64,000 nt of DNA from Actinacidiphila yanglinensis (GTDB taxonomy: Bacteria; Actinomycetota; Actinomycetes; Streptomycetales; Streptomycetaceae), in NCBI RefSeq assembly GCF_900107965.1, contig NZ_FNVU01000005.1, forward strand, positions 1 through 64,000, in the 5' to 3' direction. The position numbers and the translations under genes are program-made. Below the pieces are notes generated by a model. The model ran no database searches. It worked only from the letters and a program-made list of their open reading frames with translations, and was not told the origin of the DNA. The stretch's first letter is position 1. The number at the start of each line of letters is the position of its first letter. Below are positions 41,498-49,317 of this stretch, piece after piece.

Positions 41498-42307
41498 GTG
41501 GAGCAGCAGCGCATAGGTTCGATCACCCCGTCCGTGCCCGCCGCCGGCCTCGACCCGGCCTTCGTGCCCGGCCTGACCCCGCCGCGCTCCGACGCGGACG
41601 AGGCGGCCGGCACCGTCCCGGAGCAGGCCGGCGCCGCGGAGGACGCGACCGCCGAGGAGCCGCCCGCCGAGGCGGAGGCCGCGGCCGACGACGCCGGCGA
41701 GCCGGCGGAGGCCGACGCGGAAGCCGCGGAGGACCCCGAGAGCGCAGGGGACGCCGAGGACACCGCGGACGCCGAGGACCCGGCTCCCGACTTCGAGGTC
41801 TCCGACCGGCGCGGCGCGATCATCGCCGACCGGATCGGGGTCCGCTTCCGCCTCGACGAGGAGGAGGCGGACTTCCGCTGGGACGAGATCGCCGCGGTCG
41901 AGATCGACACCCCTCGCTTCGGCCGCCGTTTCAGCGTCACCGTCTACACCCCCGAGCGCCGCTGGTACGAGGCCCAGGTCGAGGCCACGTCCCGCGGCCG
42001 GCTCAAGGAGTGGACCGCCCAGCTCGACGCCGTCCTCGACACCTACTTCGAGGACGAGGAGGAGAAGGCGGCCAAGGCCGACGCCGAGGCGAAGGCCGAG
42101 GAAGCCGGTGCGGACGCGGACGCGGAGACGACCCCCTCGGACACGGCCGCGGAGGCATCCGACGAGGACGCCGAGGCGGAAGCGGACACGGACGCGGACG
42201 CGACTTCGGACGACGCGAAGGCGTCGGACGAAGAGGCGGCCGGGTCCCCGGCGGACGACGAGGCGGAGCCGGCCGGCACCGCGTCCAAGGGCGCCAAGAA
42301 GTCCTGA
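41498..42307 (+). CDS. Acidic protein with a PH-like domain, function unknown
   Basis: A 269-residue protein: an acidic Ala/Glu/Asp-rich N-terminal third, a compact domain at about 105-185 (DRIGVRFRLDEEEADFRWDEIAAVEI, then a beta-rich FSVTVYTPERRW and a C-terminal helix) that looks like a bacterial PH domain, and a second acidic tail ending in GAKKS. I do not recognise a function. The GTG at 41498 is preferred: it has no ribosome site but follows CATACT (41486-41491), so the message may be leaderless. It ends in an excellent hairpin. Confidence 0.75.
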   Translation: MEQQRIGSITPSVPAAGLDPAFVPGLTPPRSDADEAAGTVPEQAGAAEDATAEEPPAEAEAAADDAGEPAEADAEAAEDPESAGDAEDTADAEDPAPDFEVSDRRGAIIADRIGVRFRLDEEEADFRWDEIAAVEIDTPRFGRRFSVTVYTPERRWYEAQVEATSRGRLKEWTAQLDAVLDTYFEDEEEKAAKADAEAKAEEAGADADAETTPSDTAAEASDEDAEAEADTDADATSDDAKASDEEAAGSPADDEAEPAGTASKGAKKS

Positions 42308-42315
42308 CCCCGGCT

Positions 42316-42368
42316 CCCTGAGCGGCGCGGCCCCGCGCACCACGCGCGAGGGGCCGCGCCGCTCAGGG
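42316..42368 (+). terminator. Terminator, 19-bp perfect stem
   Basis: CCCTGAGCGGCGCGGCCCC pairs perfectly with its complement at 42350-42368; the loop itself contains GCGC-ACCAC-GCGC and can extend the hairpin. It begins 8 bases after the acidic-protein stop. Confidence 0.93.
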
Positions 42369-42436
42369 ACGCCGAGGGGATTGAGCTGCACGCCACCGGC
42401 TGCGCGCTCACCCCCGCTGGGCGGATGCCCCGGGGG

Positions 42437-42886
42437 TCAGGCCCAGCCGTAGAGCTCCCGAAGGCGGTTGACCACGAGGTTGAACCGCCCGCGGTCCAGC
42501 GCGCACGCCTCGCGCCGCATCCCCTGCTCGTGCAGCCGCATCACCCGGTCGAGGACGACCCAGGAGTCGCGGCCCTCGCGGTCCCAGGGCCCGGACCCGA
42601 GGGCGAGCCAGTCCCCGCCGTCGTGCCGCTTGCTGGTGAGCTGGACGGCGAGCAGGGTGCCGGCGTCCTCGCGGGCGACCACGAGGACGGGACGGTCCTT
42701 GCCGCGTCCGTCGTGCTCCTCGTAAGGGACCCAGGTCCAGACGATCTCGCCGGGGTCGGGGTCGCCGTCGTGGACCGGGGCGTACACGGTACGGACCCGG
42801 CCCACGTCGCGCGGGTCGGCCTCGGTGGTGGCGTAGGGGCCGCTGGAGCCCGGGATGTCGGCGTGGCTGTCGGTGAAGGTCGTCAC
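42437..42886 (-). CDS. PemK/MazF-like family protein
   Basis: A 149-residue protein with the PemK/MazF pattern in the middle (GEIVWTWVPYEEHDGRGKDRPVLVVARED, then LLAVQLTSKRHD) and a C-terminal helix. MazF-type RNases cut specific RNA sequences, but no antitoxin gene adjoins it and its partner to the right is an aldo/keto reductase, so a toxin-antitoxin function is unproven. The GTG at 42886 is used. The N-terminal 35 residues are unusual for the family. Confidence 0.75.
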   Translation of the reverse strand: MTTFTDSHADIPGSSGPYATTEADPRDVGRVRTVYAPVHDGDPDPGEIVWTWVPYEEHDGRGKDRPVLVVAREDAGTLLAVQLTSKRHDGGDWLALGSGPWDREGRDSWVVLDRVMRLHEQGMRREACALDRGRFNLVVNRLRELYGWA

Positions 42887-42917
42887 GCGGACGACCGTAG
42901 CGGCCCGACCGGCGACG

Positions 42918-43901
42918 TCACCAGCGGCCGTGCACCTGGGCCCGGATCCGCCGGTCGTACAGGTCGCGCACGCCGTCGAGCACGCTGCCGGGCAGTTCCG
43001 GCAGTTCGGCCGCCGCGGCATTGGCCCGGGCCTGCTCCACCGACCGGGCCCCCGGGATCACGCTGCTCACACCGGGCTGCTGGATGATCCAGCGCAGCGC
43101 GGTCTGCGCGGGGGTGGCCCCGCGCGGCGCCAGCTCGGCGAACTCGGCCGCCGCCTCCAGCCCGGTCTCGAAGTCGACGCCGGAGAAGGTCTCGCCCTGG
43201 TCGAACGCCTCGCCGTGCCGGTTGAACGTCCGGTGGTCGTTCGCCGCGAAGACCGTGTCGCGGGTGTACTTGCCGGTGAGCAGCCCCGACGCCAGCGGCA
43301 CCCGGGCGATGATCGCGACGCCGGCCTCGGCGGCCGCGGGCAGCACCTCCTCCAGCGGCTTGAGCCGGAACGGGTTGAGGATGATCTGCACGCTGGCCAC
43401 GCCGGGGCGGGCGATCGCGGTCAGCGCCTCCGCGCAGGTCTCGACGCTGACCGCGTAGTGCGCGACGCGCTTCTCCGCGACCAGGGTGTCCAGCGCGTCG
43501 AAGACGGCGTCGGAGGAGTAGACGGCGGTCGGCGGGCAGTGCAGCTGCACCAGGTCGAGGGTGTCGACGCCCAGGTTGGCGCGGGAGCGGTCGTTCCACG
43601 CGCGGAAGTTGTCGAGGGAGTAGTTCTCCGGGAGCTGCTCGGCGCGGCGGCCCATCTTCGTGGCCACGAACACGTCGAGTTCGGGGTGTGCCTTCAGGTA
43701 GCGCCCGATCAGCTGCTCGCTGCGGCCGTCGCCGTACACGTCCGCGGTGTCGAAGAAGTTCACGCCGGACGCCACCGCGGCGTCCAGCACCGCCACCGCG
43801 TCCTCCTCCCGCACCTCCCCCCAGTCCGCCCCCAACTGCCACGTCCCCAACCCCACCACGGAGACTTCTCGGCCGGTCCGGCCCCATACGCGCTTGTCCA
43901 T
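42918..43901 (-). CDS. Aldo/keto reductase
   Basis: A 327-residue NADPH-dependent oxidoreductase. The catalytic tetrad is visible as Asp51, Tyr56, Lys82 and His121 (FFDTADVYG, ATKMG, LVQLHCPP). The C-terminal region has the cofactor-binding GVSSVIPGARSVEQARAN. It reduces aldehydes or ketones; the substrate is unknown. The ATG at 43901 is chosen because the family begins at MDKRVWGRTG; a longer in-frame reading exists. The PemK-like gene follows after about 30 bases on the same strand and may share its transcript. Confidence 0.94.
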   Translation of the reverse strand: MDKRVWGRTGREVSVVGLGTWQLGADWGEVREEDAVAVLDAAVASGVNFFDTADVYGDGRSEQLIGRYLKAHPELDVFVATKMGRRAEQLPENYSLDNFRAWNDRSRANLGVDTLDLVQLHCPPTAVYSSDAVFDALDTLVAEKRVAHYAVSVETCAEALTAIARPGVASVQIILNPFRLKPLEEVLPAAAEAGVAIIARVPLASGLLTGKYTRDTVFAANDHRTFNRHGEAFDQGETFSGVDFETGLEAAAEFAELAPRGATPAQTALRWIIQQPGVSSVIPGARSVEQARANAAAAELPELPGSVLDGVRDLYDRRIRAQVHGRW

Positions 43902-43975
43902 GCTCCCGAGCTTACGAGCCCGGGCGCCGGACCCCGAGGCGGGGCGGCCGACCACCGCGGGCCGGGGCGGGCGCC

Positions 43976-44284
43976 CTAGCGGGTCCGGGGGAACAGGTGC
44001 GAGTAGCGGTCGACGAGCGACACCAGCGCCACCCGCTGTCCCGGCGTGATGTCGCCGGCGAGGTCGCTCTCGCGGATGTGCGCGCGGCGCAGGAACTCGT
44101 GGGTGTCCATCGCGGTGAGCGGGCGCACCGAGCGGACCAGGGCGGAGACGGTGAGGCCAGCCGCGACCTCGTCCCCGGAGGTGGCCCGGCGCAGGACGCG
44201 GGACAGTCCGCTCGCCCCCTCCGCGGCGACCTCACTCAGCAGCAGGGCCCGGCGATGGGCCGCATCGGAGCCGTACAACGTCAT
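43976..44284 (-). CDS. Small helical protein resembling actinobacterial integration host factor
   Basis: A 102-residue protein. The C-terminal 65 residues follow the order of actinobacterial IHF (VSALVRSV, then a helix-turn region FLRRAHIRESDLAGDITPGQRVAL), where the standard protein has KVSALLESLPGVGKVRAKQIMERL. Length and helix pattern agree, but the G-x-G-K DNA-contact loop is not conserved, so it is a distant relative at best. The ATG at 44284 (MTLYGSDAAHRR) is used. It is divergent from the zinc-type importer, with both boxes between them. Confidence 0.5.
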   Translation of the reverse strand: MTLYGSDAAHRRALLLSEVAAEGASGLSRVLRRATSGDEVAAGLTVSALVRSVRPLTAMDTHEFLRRAHIRESDLAGDITPGQRVALVSLVDRYSHLFPRTR

Positions 44285-44388
44285 ACGCCCACCTCGATCG
44301 CTCTCGGGATTTTCACCGCATTCACCGATGTTCCTCCCGATTCGTCCCCACGCCACGAGCGTACGCCCGAACCGCCCGGCACAAGACC

Positions 44389-44403
44389 TGGTAACGATTT
44401 TCA
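44389..44403 (+). promoter_or_regulatory. Zur-like box 1
   Basis: TGGTAACGATTTTCA matches the TGAtAAtCgtTTTCA form of Streptomyces zinc-repressor boxes, 57 bases before the importer start. A second box lies exactly 40 bases downstream. It may also act on the divergent small gene. Confidence 0.65.
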
Positions 44404-44428
44404 CTTTCTCTCACCAAGCGCTTGATAC

Positions 44429-44443
44429 TGACAACCGTTTTCA
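44429..44443 (+). promoter_or_regulatory. Zur-like box 2
   Basis: TGACAACCGTTTTCA, a second match to the same pattern, sits 16 bases before the GTG at 44460 and overlaps the likely promoter (TTGATA at 44422-44427). A bound repressor would block transcription of the importer when zinc is plentiful. Confidence 0.72.
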
Positions 44444-44459
44444 CTTAGCGTCGGTCCCC

Positions 44460-45410
44460 GTGAGAACTTCGATACGCCCCCTCGCCGCAGCCGCCCTCCT
44501 CCTGACCGCCGCCACCGCGACGGCCTGCTCGACGTCGTCCGGCGACGCGGCGGGCTCCACCGGCAAGGGCACCGCCCCCGGCGGTGCCGGCACCACCATC
44601 CACGTGGTCGCCGCGGAGAACTTCTGGGGGAGCATCGCGACCCAGCTCGGCGGCTCCCACGTCAAGGTGACCAGCATCATCACCAACCCCGAGACCGACC
44701 CGCACGACTACGAGCCGACCGCGTCCGACGCCCGCACCGTGGCCGGCGCGCAGTACGCGATCGTCAACGGCATCGGCTACGACGCCTGGGCGGACAAGCT
44801 GCTCGCCGCGTCCCCGTCGGCCGGCCGCAAGGACCTGGTCGTCGGCGACCTGGTCGGCATCAAGCCCGGCGGCAACCCGCACCGCTGGTACTCCCCGCAG
44901 GACGTGCACCAGGTGATCGAGCGGATCACCGCGGACTACCAGCGGATCGACCCGGCGGACGCGGCCGACTTCGACCGGCTGAAGACCACCTTCGAGAACA
45001 CCACCCTCGGCCCGTACAACCAGGAGATCGCCACCATCAAGGCGAAGTACACCGGCACCCCGATCGGCGCGTCGGAGTCGATCGTCAGCCCGCTGGCCGA
45101 CGGACTCGGCCTCAAGATGCTCACGCCGTCCTCGTTCCTCACCGCGATCAGCGAGGGGTCGGACCCGACCGCGCACGACAAGTCCGCGATCGACGCGCAG
45201 ATCAAGGACCGGAAGATCAGGATCTACGTCTACAACAGCCAGAACTCCACGCCCGACGTGCAGCAGCAGGTCAAGGAGGCGAAGGCGGAGGGCATCCCGG
45301 TGGCCACGGTCACCGAGACGCTGACACCCGCGGGCGCGTCGTTCCAGCAGTGGCAGGTGCGCCAGCTCCAGGGGATCGCGGCCGCGCTGGCGAAAGCGAC
45401 CGGCCGGTGA
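44460..45410 (+). CDS. Metal (zinc-type) ABC transporter substrate-binding lipoprotein
   Basis: A 316-residue cluster A-I binding protein. The signal peptide ends in ATAC (Cys23). Metal-site residues typical of ZnuA proteins are visible in DPHDYEP and GNPHRWYSP, while the third ligand region reads GASESIVSP with Glu instead of His and DPTAHDK near the end. The GTG at 44460 lies 16 bases after a Zur-like box, with no clear ribosome site, so the message may be leaderless. It is the first gene of an importer operon. Confidence 0.92.
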   Translation: MRTSIRPLAAAALLLTAATATACSTSSGDAAGSTGKGTAPGGAGTTIHVVAAENFWGSIATQLGGSHVKVTSIITNPETDPHDYEPTASDARTVAGAQYAIVNGIGYDAWADKLLAASPSAGRKDLVVGDLVGIKPGGNPHRWYSPQDVHQVIERITADYQRIDPADAADFDRLKTTFENTTLGPYNQEIATIKAKYTGTPIGASESIVSPLADGLGLKMLTPSSFLTAISEGSDPTAHDKSAIDAQIKDRKIRIYVYNSQNSTPDVQQQVKEAKAEGIPVATVTETLTPAGASFQQWQVRQLQGIAAALAKATGR

Positions 45411-46480
45411 TCCCCGGGCAGGGCGGATCGCAGCCGCCCCCGCGGCGGGCGGACGCAGCGGCTCCGGACGCACCGGCTCCGGCAGGCGCGGCGGACCGGG
45501 CGGGCGGGGACGACCCGCGGGCCGGGTCAGGGCAGGCCGGGTCCCCGCATCCCTGCTGCCCCGTCCTGGAGATGCGCGACGCCGCCGTCCGGGTCGGCGA
45601 CCGCACCCTGTGGTCGGGGGTCGATGTCCGCATCGAGCGGGGCGAGTTCGTCGCGGTACTCGGCCCCAACGGGGTCGGCAAGTCCACGCTGCTCAAGGTG
45701 CTGCTCGGCCGGCTCAGGCCCGAACCGGGCAGCGAGATCGAGGTGCTGGGTGCCCGCCCGGGTCGGGCCGGCGACCGGATCGGCTACCTGCCGCAGCGCC
45801 GCGGCTTCGACCCGAGCCTGCGGATCAGGGGCACCGACCTGGTGCGGCTCGGCCTGGACGGCGACCGGTGGGGCACTCCCCTGCCCGCTCTCCTGCCGCT
45901 GCCCGGCAACCGCCGTCGGGCCCGGGCGGCGGCCGACCGGGTCGCCGAGGTGATCGAGACGGTCGGGGCGAGTGGCTACGCGCACCGTTCGATCGGCGCG
46001 TGCTCCGGCGGCGAGCAGCAACGCCTGCTGATCGCCCAGGCGTTGGTACGGCGGCCCGACCTGCTCCTGCTCGACGAGCCGCTGGACAGCCTCGACCTGC
46101 CCAACCAGAGCGCGGTGGCCGCACTCGTCGGCCGGATCTGCCACGAGCACGACGTCGCCGTGGTGATGGTCGCCCACGACGTCAACCCGATCCTCCACCA
46201 CCTGGACCGGGTGGTGTACCTCGCCGAGGGCGGCGCCGTCTCCGGCCGCCCGCACGACGTGATCACCGGCCCCACCCTCAGCCGCCTCTACCGCACCCCG
46301 GTCGAGGTCCTGCGGACGTCCGGCGGCCGCCTGGTCGTGGTCGGCGGCCCCGAGGCCCCCGCGCTCCACGCCGACCGCCACCCGCCGCACCGTGCCAGGC
46401 CGCGGACGGAACCCGACGTCCCCGAAGGCGCCCGCCCGGTCCGGCACTTCGTCAGGGGGGCGCGGCGTGCGCGTGGTTGA
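45407..46480 (+). CDS. Metal ABC transporter ATP-binding protein
   Basis: A 357-residue ATPase. After an Ala/Pro/Gly-rich extension of about 65 residues come Walker A (GPNGVGKST), the signature CSGGEQQR and Walker B (LLLLDEP). The GTG start overlaps the preceding stop as GTGA, and the stop overlaps the next permease. The long N-terminal extension contains CC near its end, unusual for ZnuC proteins; the region before it may be partly a start-site artefact. It powers the two permeases that follow. Confidence 0.9.
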   Translation: MIPGQGGSQPPPRRADAAAPDAPAPAGAADRAGGDDPRAGSGQAGSPHPCCPVLEMRDAAVRVGDRTLWSGVDVRIERGEFVAVLGPNGVGKSTLLKVLLGRLRPEPGSEIEVLGARPGRAGDRIGYLPQRRGFDPSLRIRGTDLVRLGLDGDRWGTPLPALLPLPGNRRRARAAADRVAEVIETVGASGYAHRSIGACSGGEQQRLLIAQALVRRPDLLLLDEPLDSLDLPNQSAVAALVGRICHEHDVAVVMVAHDVNPILHHLDRVVYLAEGGAVSGRPHDVITGPTLSRLYRTPVEVLRTSGGRLVVVGGPEAPALHADRHPPHRARPRTEPDVPEGARPVRHFVRGARRARG

Positions 46481-47351
46481 GCTCGCGTCGGGCGGGTTCT
46501 CCTGGAACCCGGTCAGCGACGTCACGCAGATGTGGGCGTACCCGTTCATGGTGAACGCCTTCCGCGCGGGGGCGATCGTGGCGGTGCTCGCGGGCTGCGT
46601 GGGATGGTTCCTGGTGCTGCGCCGGCAGACCTTCGCCGGCCACTCGCTGGCGATGGTCGGCTTCCCGGGCGCGGCCGGCGCGACGCTGATCGGGGTGAGC
46701 GCGTCCGCCGGGTACTTCGGGTTCTGCGTGGCCGCCGCCCTGGTGCTGGCCGCGCTGCCCCGCGCCGGACGGCACTCCGGCGGCGCGGAGGCCGCGCTGA
46801 CCGGCACCGTCCAGGCGTTCCTGCTCGCCTGCGGCTACCTCTTCGTCGCGCTCTACAAGGGCTTCCTCAACGGCGTGAACGCCCTGCTCTTCGGCAGCTT
46901 CCTCGGCATCACCACCGACCAGGTGCTGGTGCTGTTCGTGGTGGCCGCCGCCGCGCTCGCCGGGCTCGCCGCGGTCGGGCGCCCGCTGCTCTTCGCCTCG
47001 GCCGATCCCGATGTGGCCGCGGCGCGCGGGGTGCCGGTGCGGGCCCTGGGCACCGTCTTCCTGGTGCTGGTCGGCGCCACGGCCGCCGAGGTCGGGCAGA
47101 TCACCGGCTCGCTGCTGGTCTTCGCGCTGCTCGTGATGCCCGCGGCCACCGCCCAGGCCCTCACCGCCCGCCCTGCGCTGGGCCTCGCCCTGTCGGTGCT
47201 GCTCGCCCTGGCCGCGACCTGGCTCGGCCTGGTCGCGGCGTACTACTCGCCCTACCCGATCGGCTTCTACGTGTCCACGTTCGCGTTCGGCGGGTACGTG
47301 CTGGCCCGCGCCGGAAGCGGCACCCTCCGCACCGTACGGAGGCTGTCATGA
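46467..47351 (+). CDS. Metal ABC transporter permease, first of two
   Basis: A 294-residue ABC-3 family permease with about eight spans. The conserved ABC-3 pattern is visible in RRQTFAGHSLAMVGFPGAAGATLIG and, later, ASADPDVAAARGVPV and GSLLVFALLVMPAATA. The start GTG at 46467 has GGGGGG 6 bases upstream; GTG 46473 is an alternative. It overlaps the ATPase gene by 14 bases and is followed by a second permease of the same family, so the channel is probably a heterodimer. Confidence 0.9.
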   Translation: MRVVELASGGFSWNPVSDVTQMWAYPFMVNAFRAGAIVAVLAGCVGWFLVLRRQTFAGHSLAMVGFPGAAGATLIGVSASAGYFGFCVAAALVLAALPRAGRHSGGAEAALTGTVQAFLLACGYLFVALYKGFLNGVNALLFGSFLGITTDQVLVLFVVAAAALAGLAAVGRPLLFASADPDVAAARGVPVRALGTVFLVLVGATAAEVGQITGSLLVFALLVMPAATAQALTARPALGLALSVLLALAATWLGLVAAYYSPYPIGFYVSTFAFGGYVLARAGSGTLRTVRRLS

Positions 47352-48337
47352 CGGCACCGGTCCGCGCCGCCGCGCTCGCCCGCGCCCACTCACCCGGCGC
47401 CGCGCTGGACCAGCTCGCCGCCGGGCCGCTGTCGCACCCGTACTTCCAGCACGCCCTGCTCGCCGGCACCGCCATCGCCGCCGCCTGCGGCCTGGTCGGC
47501 TACTTCCTGGTGCTGCGGGCCCAGGTCTTCACCGGGGACGCGCTCAGCCACACCGCGTTCACCGGCGCGCTCGGCGCGCTCGCCCTGGGCTACGACCTGC
47601 GGCTGGGCCTGTACGCGACCTGCGTCGTGGTGGCACTGCTGCTCGGCACCCTCGGCAGCGGGGCGAAGGCCGACGACGTGGCGATCGGCAGCCTCTTCTC
47701 CTGGACGCTCGGCATGGGCGTGTTCTTCCTGACCGTGTACACCACCACCCGCTCCACGGCGAACGGCGGCGCCGGCACCAGCGTGCTGTTCGGCTCGATC
47801 TTCGGGCTGTCGTCGGGGCAGGCCTGGCTCGCCGCGGCCGTCGGCGCCGCCGTGTGCGCGGCCCTGCTCGCCCTCGCCCGACCGCTGCTGTTCGCCTCCA
47901 TCGACCCGGACGTGGCCGCCGCCCGCGGCCTGCCGGTCCGCGCGCTCGGCTACGGCTTCCTGGTGCTGGTCGGGGTCTGCGCGGCCGAGGCCACCCAGGC
48001 GATCGGCTCGCTGCTGCTGCTCGGCCTGCTCGCCGCCCCGGCCGGCGCCGCGCACCGGCTCACCGACCGGCCCTACCGCGCGCTGGCCCTCGCCCCGATC
48101 CTCGCCGTCGCCGAGGTGGTCGCGGGGCTCGGCCTCGGCTACGCCGTCCCCGACCTGCCGCCGAGCTTCGCGGTGGTGGCGACCGCGACCGCCGTGTACG
48201 CGGCGGCGTACACGGTCCGGCCGGTGGCCGCGGCACACGCCCGCCGCACCGGGCGCCGCCGGCCCGCTGACCTGCCCGTGTTTCCGCTGACGGATACGGG
48301 CAACCCGGACAGGACAACCCCCTCGATCCGGAGGTGA
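47348..48337 (+). CDS. Metal ABC transporter permease, second of two
   Basis: A 329-residue ABC-3 permease related to the preceding gene (both have ASxDPDVAAARGxPVRALG and GSLLxxxLLxxPA), probably a tandem duplicate. The spans are similar in number, but the N-terminus has an additional amphipathic stretch and the C-terminus has an Arg-rich tail. The ATG at 47348 overlaps the previous stop. Both permeases end close to the holin-X gene, which is separated by only 5 bases from the stop and so is probably cotranscribed. Confidence 0.9.
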   Translation: MTAPVRAAALARAHSPGAALDQLAAGPLSHPYFQHALLAGTAIAAACGLVGYFLVLRAQVFTGDALSHTAFTGALGALALGYDLRLGLYATCVVVALLLGTLGSGAKADDVAIGSLFSWTLGMGVFFLTVYTTTRSTANGGAGTSVLFGSIFGLSSGQAWLAAAVGAAVCAALLALARPLLFASIDPDVAAARGLPVRALGYGFLVLVGVCAAEATQAIGSLLLLGLLAAPAGAAHRLTDRPYRALALAPILAVAEVVAGLGLGYAVPDLPPSFAVVATATAVYAAAYTVRPVAAAHARRTGRRRPADLPVFPLTDTGNPDRTTPSIRR

Positions 48338-48342
48338 AGGTC

Positions 48343-48744
48343 GTGGCGCACGCGAACGGGTCCGCCAAGTCAGTGGGGACGCTGGTCAAGCAGGGCAGCG
48401 AGCAGCTGTCCGACCTGGTGAGACAGGAACTGAAACTGGCGCAGGCCGAGCTGACGCAGAAGGGCAAGCGGGCCGGGATCGGCGGCGGGCTGTTCGGCGC
48501 CGCCGGGCTGATGGCCTTCTTCGGCCTCGCCGCCCTGATCACCGCCGCGATCGCCGCGATCGCCGGGCCGCTGACGGTGTGGGCGGCCGCGCTCATCGTG
48601 GCGGGCGGGCTGCTGCTCATCGCCGGGATCGCCGCGCTCATCGGCCGCGGCGAGGTGAAGCACGCGGTGCCGCCGGTGCCGGAGGAGACCGTGGACAGCG
48701 TCCACCAGGACGTGGTGAGCCTGAAGGAGAGGGCCAGGCGATGA
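48343..48744 (+). CDS. Phage-holin-X/DUF1469-like membrane protein
   Basis: A 133-residue protein with an N-terminal amphipathic helix (VRQELKLAQAELTQKGKR) and two hydrophobic segments, the layout of the actinobacterial holin superfamily X (PF07332). The name is historical; it is not evidence for a prophage. The GTG at 48343 is chosen because GGAGG (48330-48334) is 8 bases upstream. It overlaps the DUF3618 gene by four bases, and these two are commonly neighbours in Streptomyces. Confidence 0.85.
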   Translation: MAHANGSAKSVGTLVKQGSEQLSDLVRQELKLAQAELTQKGKRAGIGGGLFGAAGLMAFFGLAALITAAIAAIAGPLTVWAAALIVAGGLLLIAGIAALIGRGEVKHAVPPVPEETVDSVHQDVVSLKERARR

Positions 48745-49106
48745 CCCCTCGTACCGATCCCCACCTCGCCGAGCTCGAACGGCAGATCGCGGAGACGCGT
48801 GAGGCGCTGGGGCAGACCGTGGAGGAACTCGCGGCGAAGGTCGACGTGCCCGCGCGCGCGAAGGAGAAGGCCGCCCGCGCGGCGGAAGGGCTGCGGGCGA
48901 AGCTGCCCGGGAAGGGGGCCGGCGGGGGCGACCGCGCGGCGATTCCCGAGGTTTCCGCGGGGGCGGAAGGGTCGGGGGCGCATCGTGTCGAGGTCGCGGA
49001 GGGTGCGGCGCCGTCCTCCCGCGCGCGGGTTGCGGCGTTGGCTGCCGCCGGGGTGTCCGCGGCTGCGGCCGGTGCGCTGGTCTGGTTCCACCACGGAGCG
49101 GAATAG
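48741..49106 (+). CDS. DUF3618-family protein
   Basis: A 121-residue protein. Its N-terminal 50 residues (LAELERQIAETREALGQTVEELAAKVDVPARAKEKA) are the DUF3618 signature, a charged amphipathic helix; the C-terminus has one likely membrane span (VAALAAAGVSAAAAGALVWF). The role is unknown. The ATG overlaps the holin-X stop (ATGA), so it is the second gene of that unit. Confidence 0.88.
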   Translation: MTPRTDPHLAELERQIAETREALGQTVEELAAKVDVPARAKEKAARAAEGLRAKLPGKGAGGGDRAAIPEVSAGAEGSGAHRVEVAEGAAPSSRARVAALAAAGVSAAAAGALVWFHHGAE

Positions 49107-49138
49107 GGCGACCCTGACCCTCCAGGGTGCCCCTGCCC

Positions 49139-49290
49139 GCCGGTTGAGGGACCACCTGTCGGTGGTGGGTTGCTCGCGCAGTTCTCCCCCAGCCTGGCGG
49201 CTGGGAGGTGCCCCCACGCGCCCCTGGATCTGTGCGGCTCCCTCCGCGAAAGGGGGTCGGGGGCACCCTTGGGGTCAGGCTTGACCTGGA
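49139..49290. repeat. Composite intergenic repeat, copy B
   Basis: CCGGTTGAGGGACCACCTGT and onward (49140-49168) is the reverse complement of the last module of copy A at 18.2 kb. Next GCGCAGTTC (49176-49184) is interrupted by a hairpin module (about 49185-49216: TCCCCCAG, CTGGGAGG, then C run) before CGCGCCCCTGGATCTGTGCGGCTCCCTCCGCGAAA resumes. The interrupted arrangement suggests one repeat inserted into another. Confidence 0.75.
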
Positions 49291-49311
49291 GCGCGCTCCA
49301 AGGTGTTCCCT
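49281..49311 (+). promoter_or_regulatory. MerR-type stretched promoter upstream of aldo/keto reductase
   Basis: TTGACC (49281-49286) and TTCCCT (49306-49311) are separated by 19 bases, and the spacer holds an imperfect palindrome TGGAGCGCGCTCCA. A 19-base spacer with a dyad is the diagnostic structure of MerR-family-activated promoters. The aldo/keto reductase ATG follows 6 bases after the -10. No MerR gene is nearby, so the activator acts in trans. Confidence 0.68.
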
Positions 49312-49317
49312 GGGGGG

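Noticed and set aside
42437..42886. A PemK/MazF toxin-antitoxin module.
   Set aside because: The protein is related to the toxin family, but the adjacent genes give no antitoxin of the MazE or other DNA-binding types, so a module cannot be claimed.
48343..49106. A prophage remnant because of a holin-type gene and the GH25 lysozyme elsewhere in the window.
   Set aside because: Holin-X and DUF3618 proteins are common chromosomal genes in actinobacteria, the lysozyme has a secretory signal peptide, and there is no integrase, capsid or tail gene.
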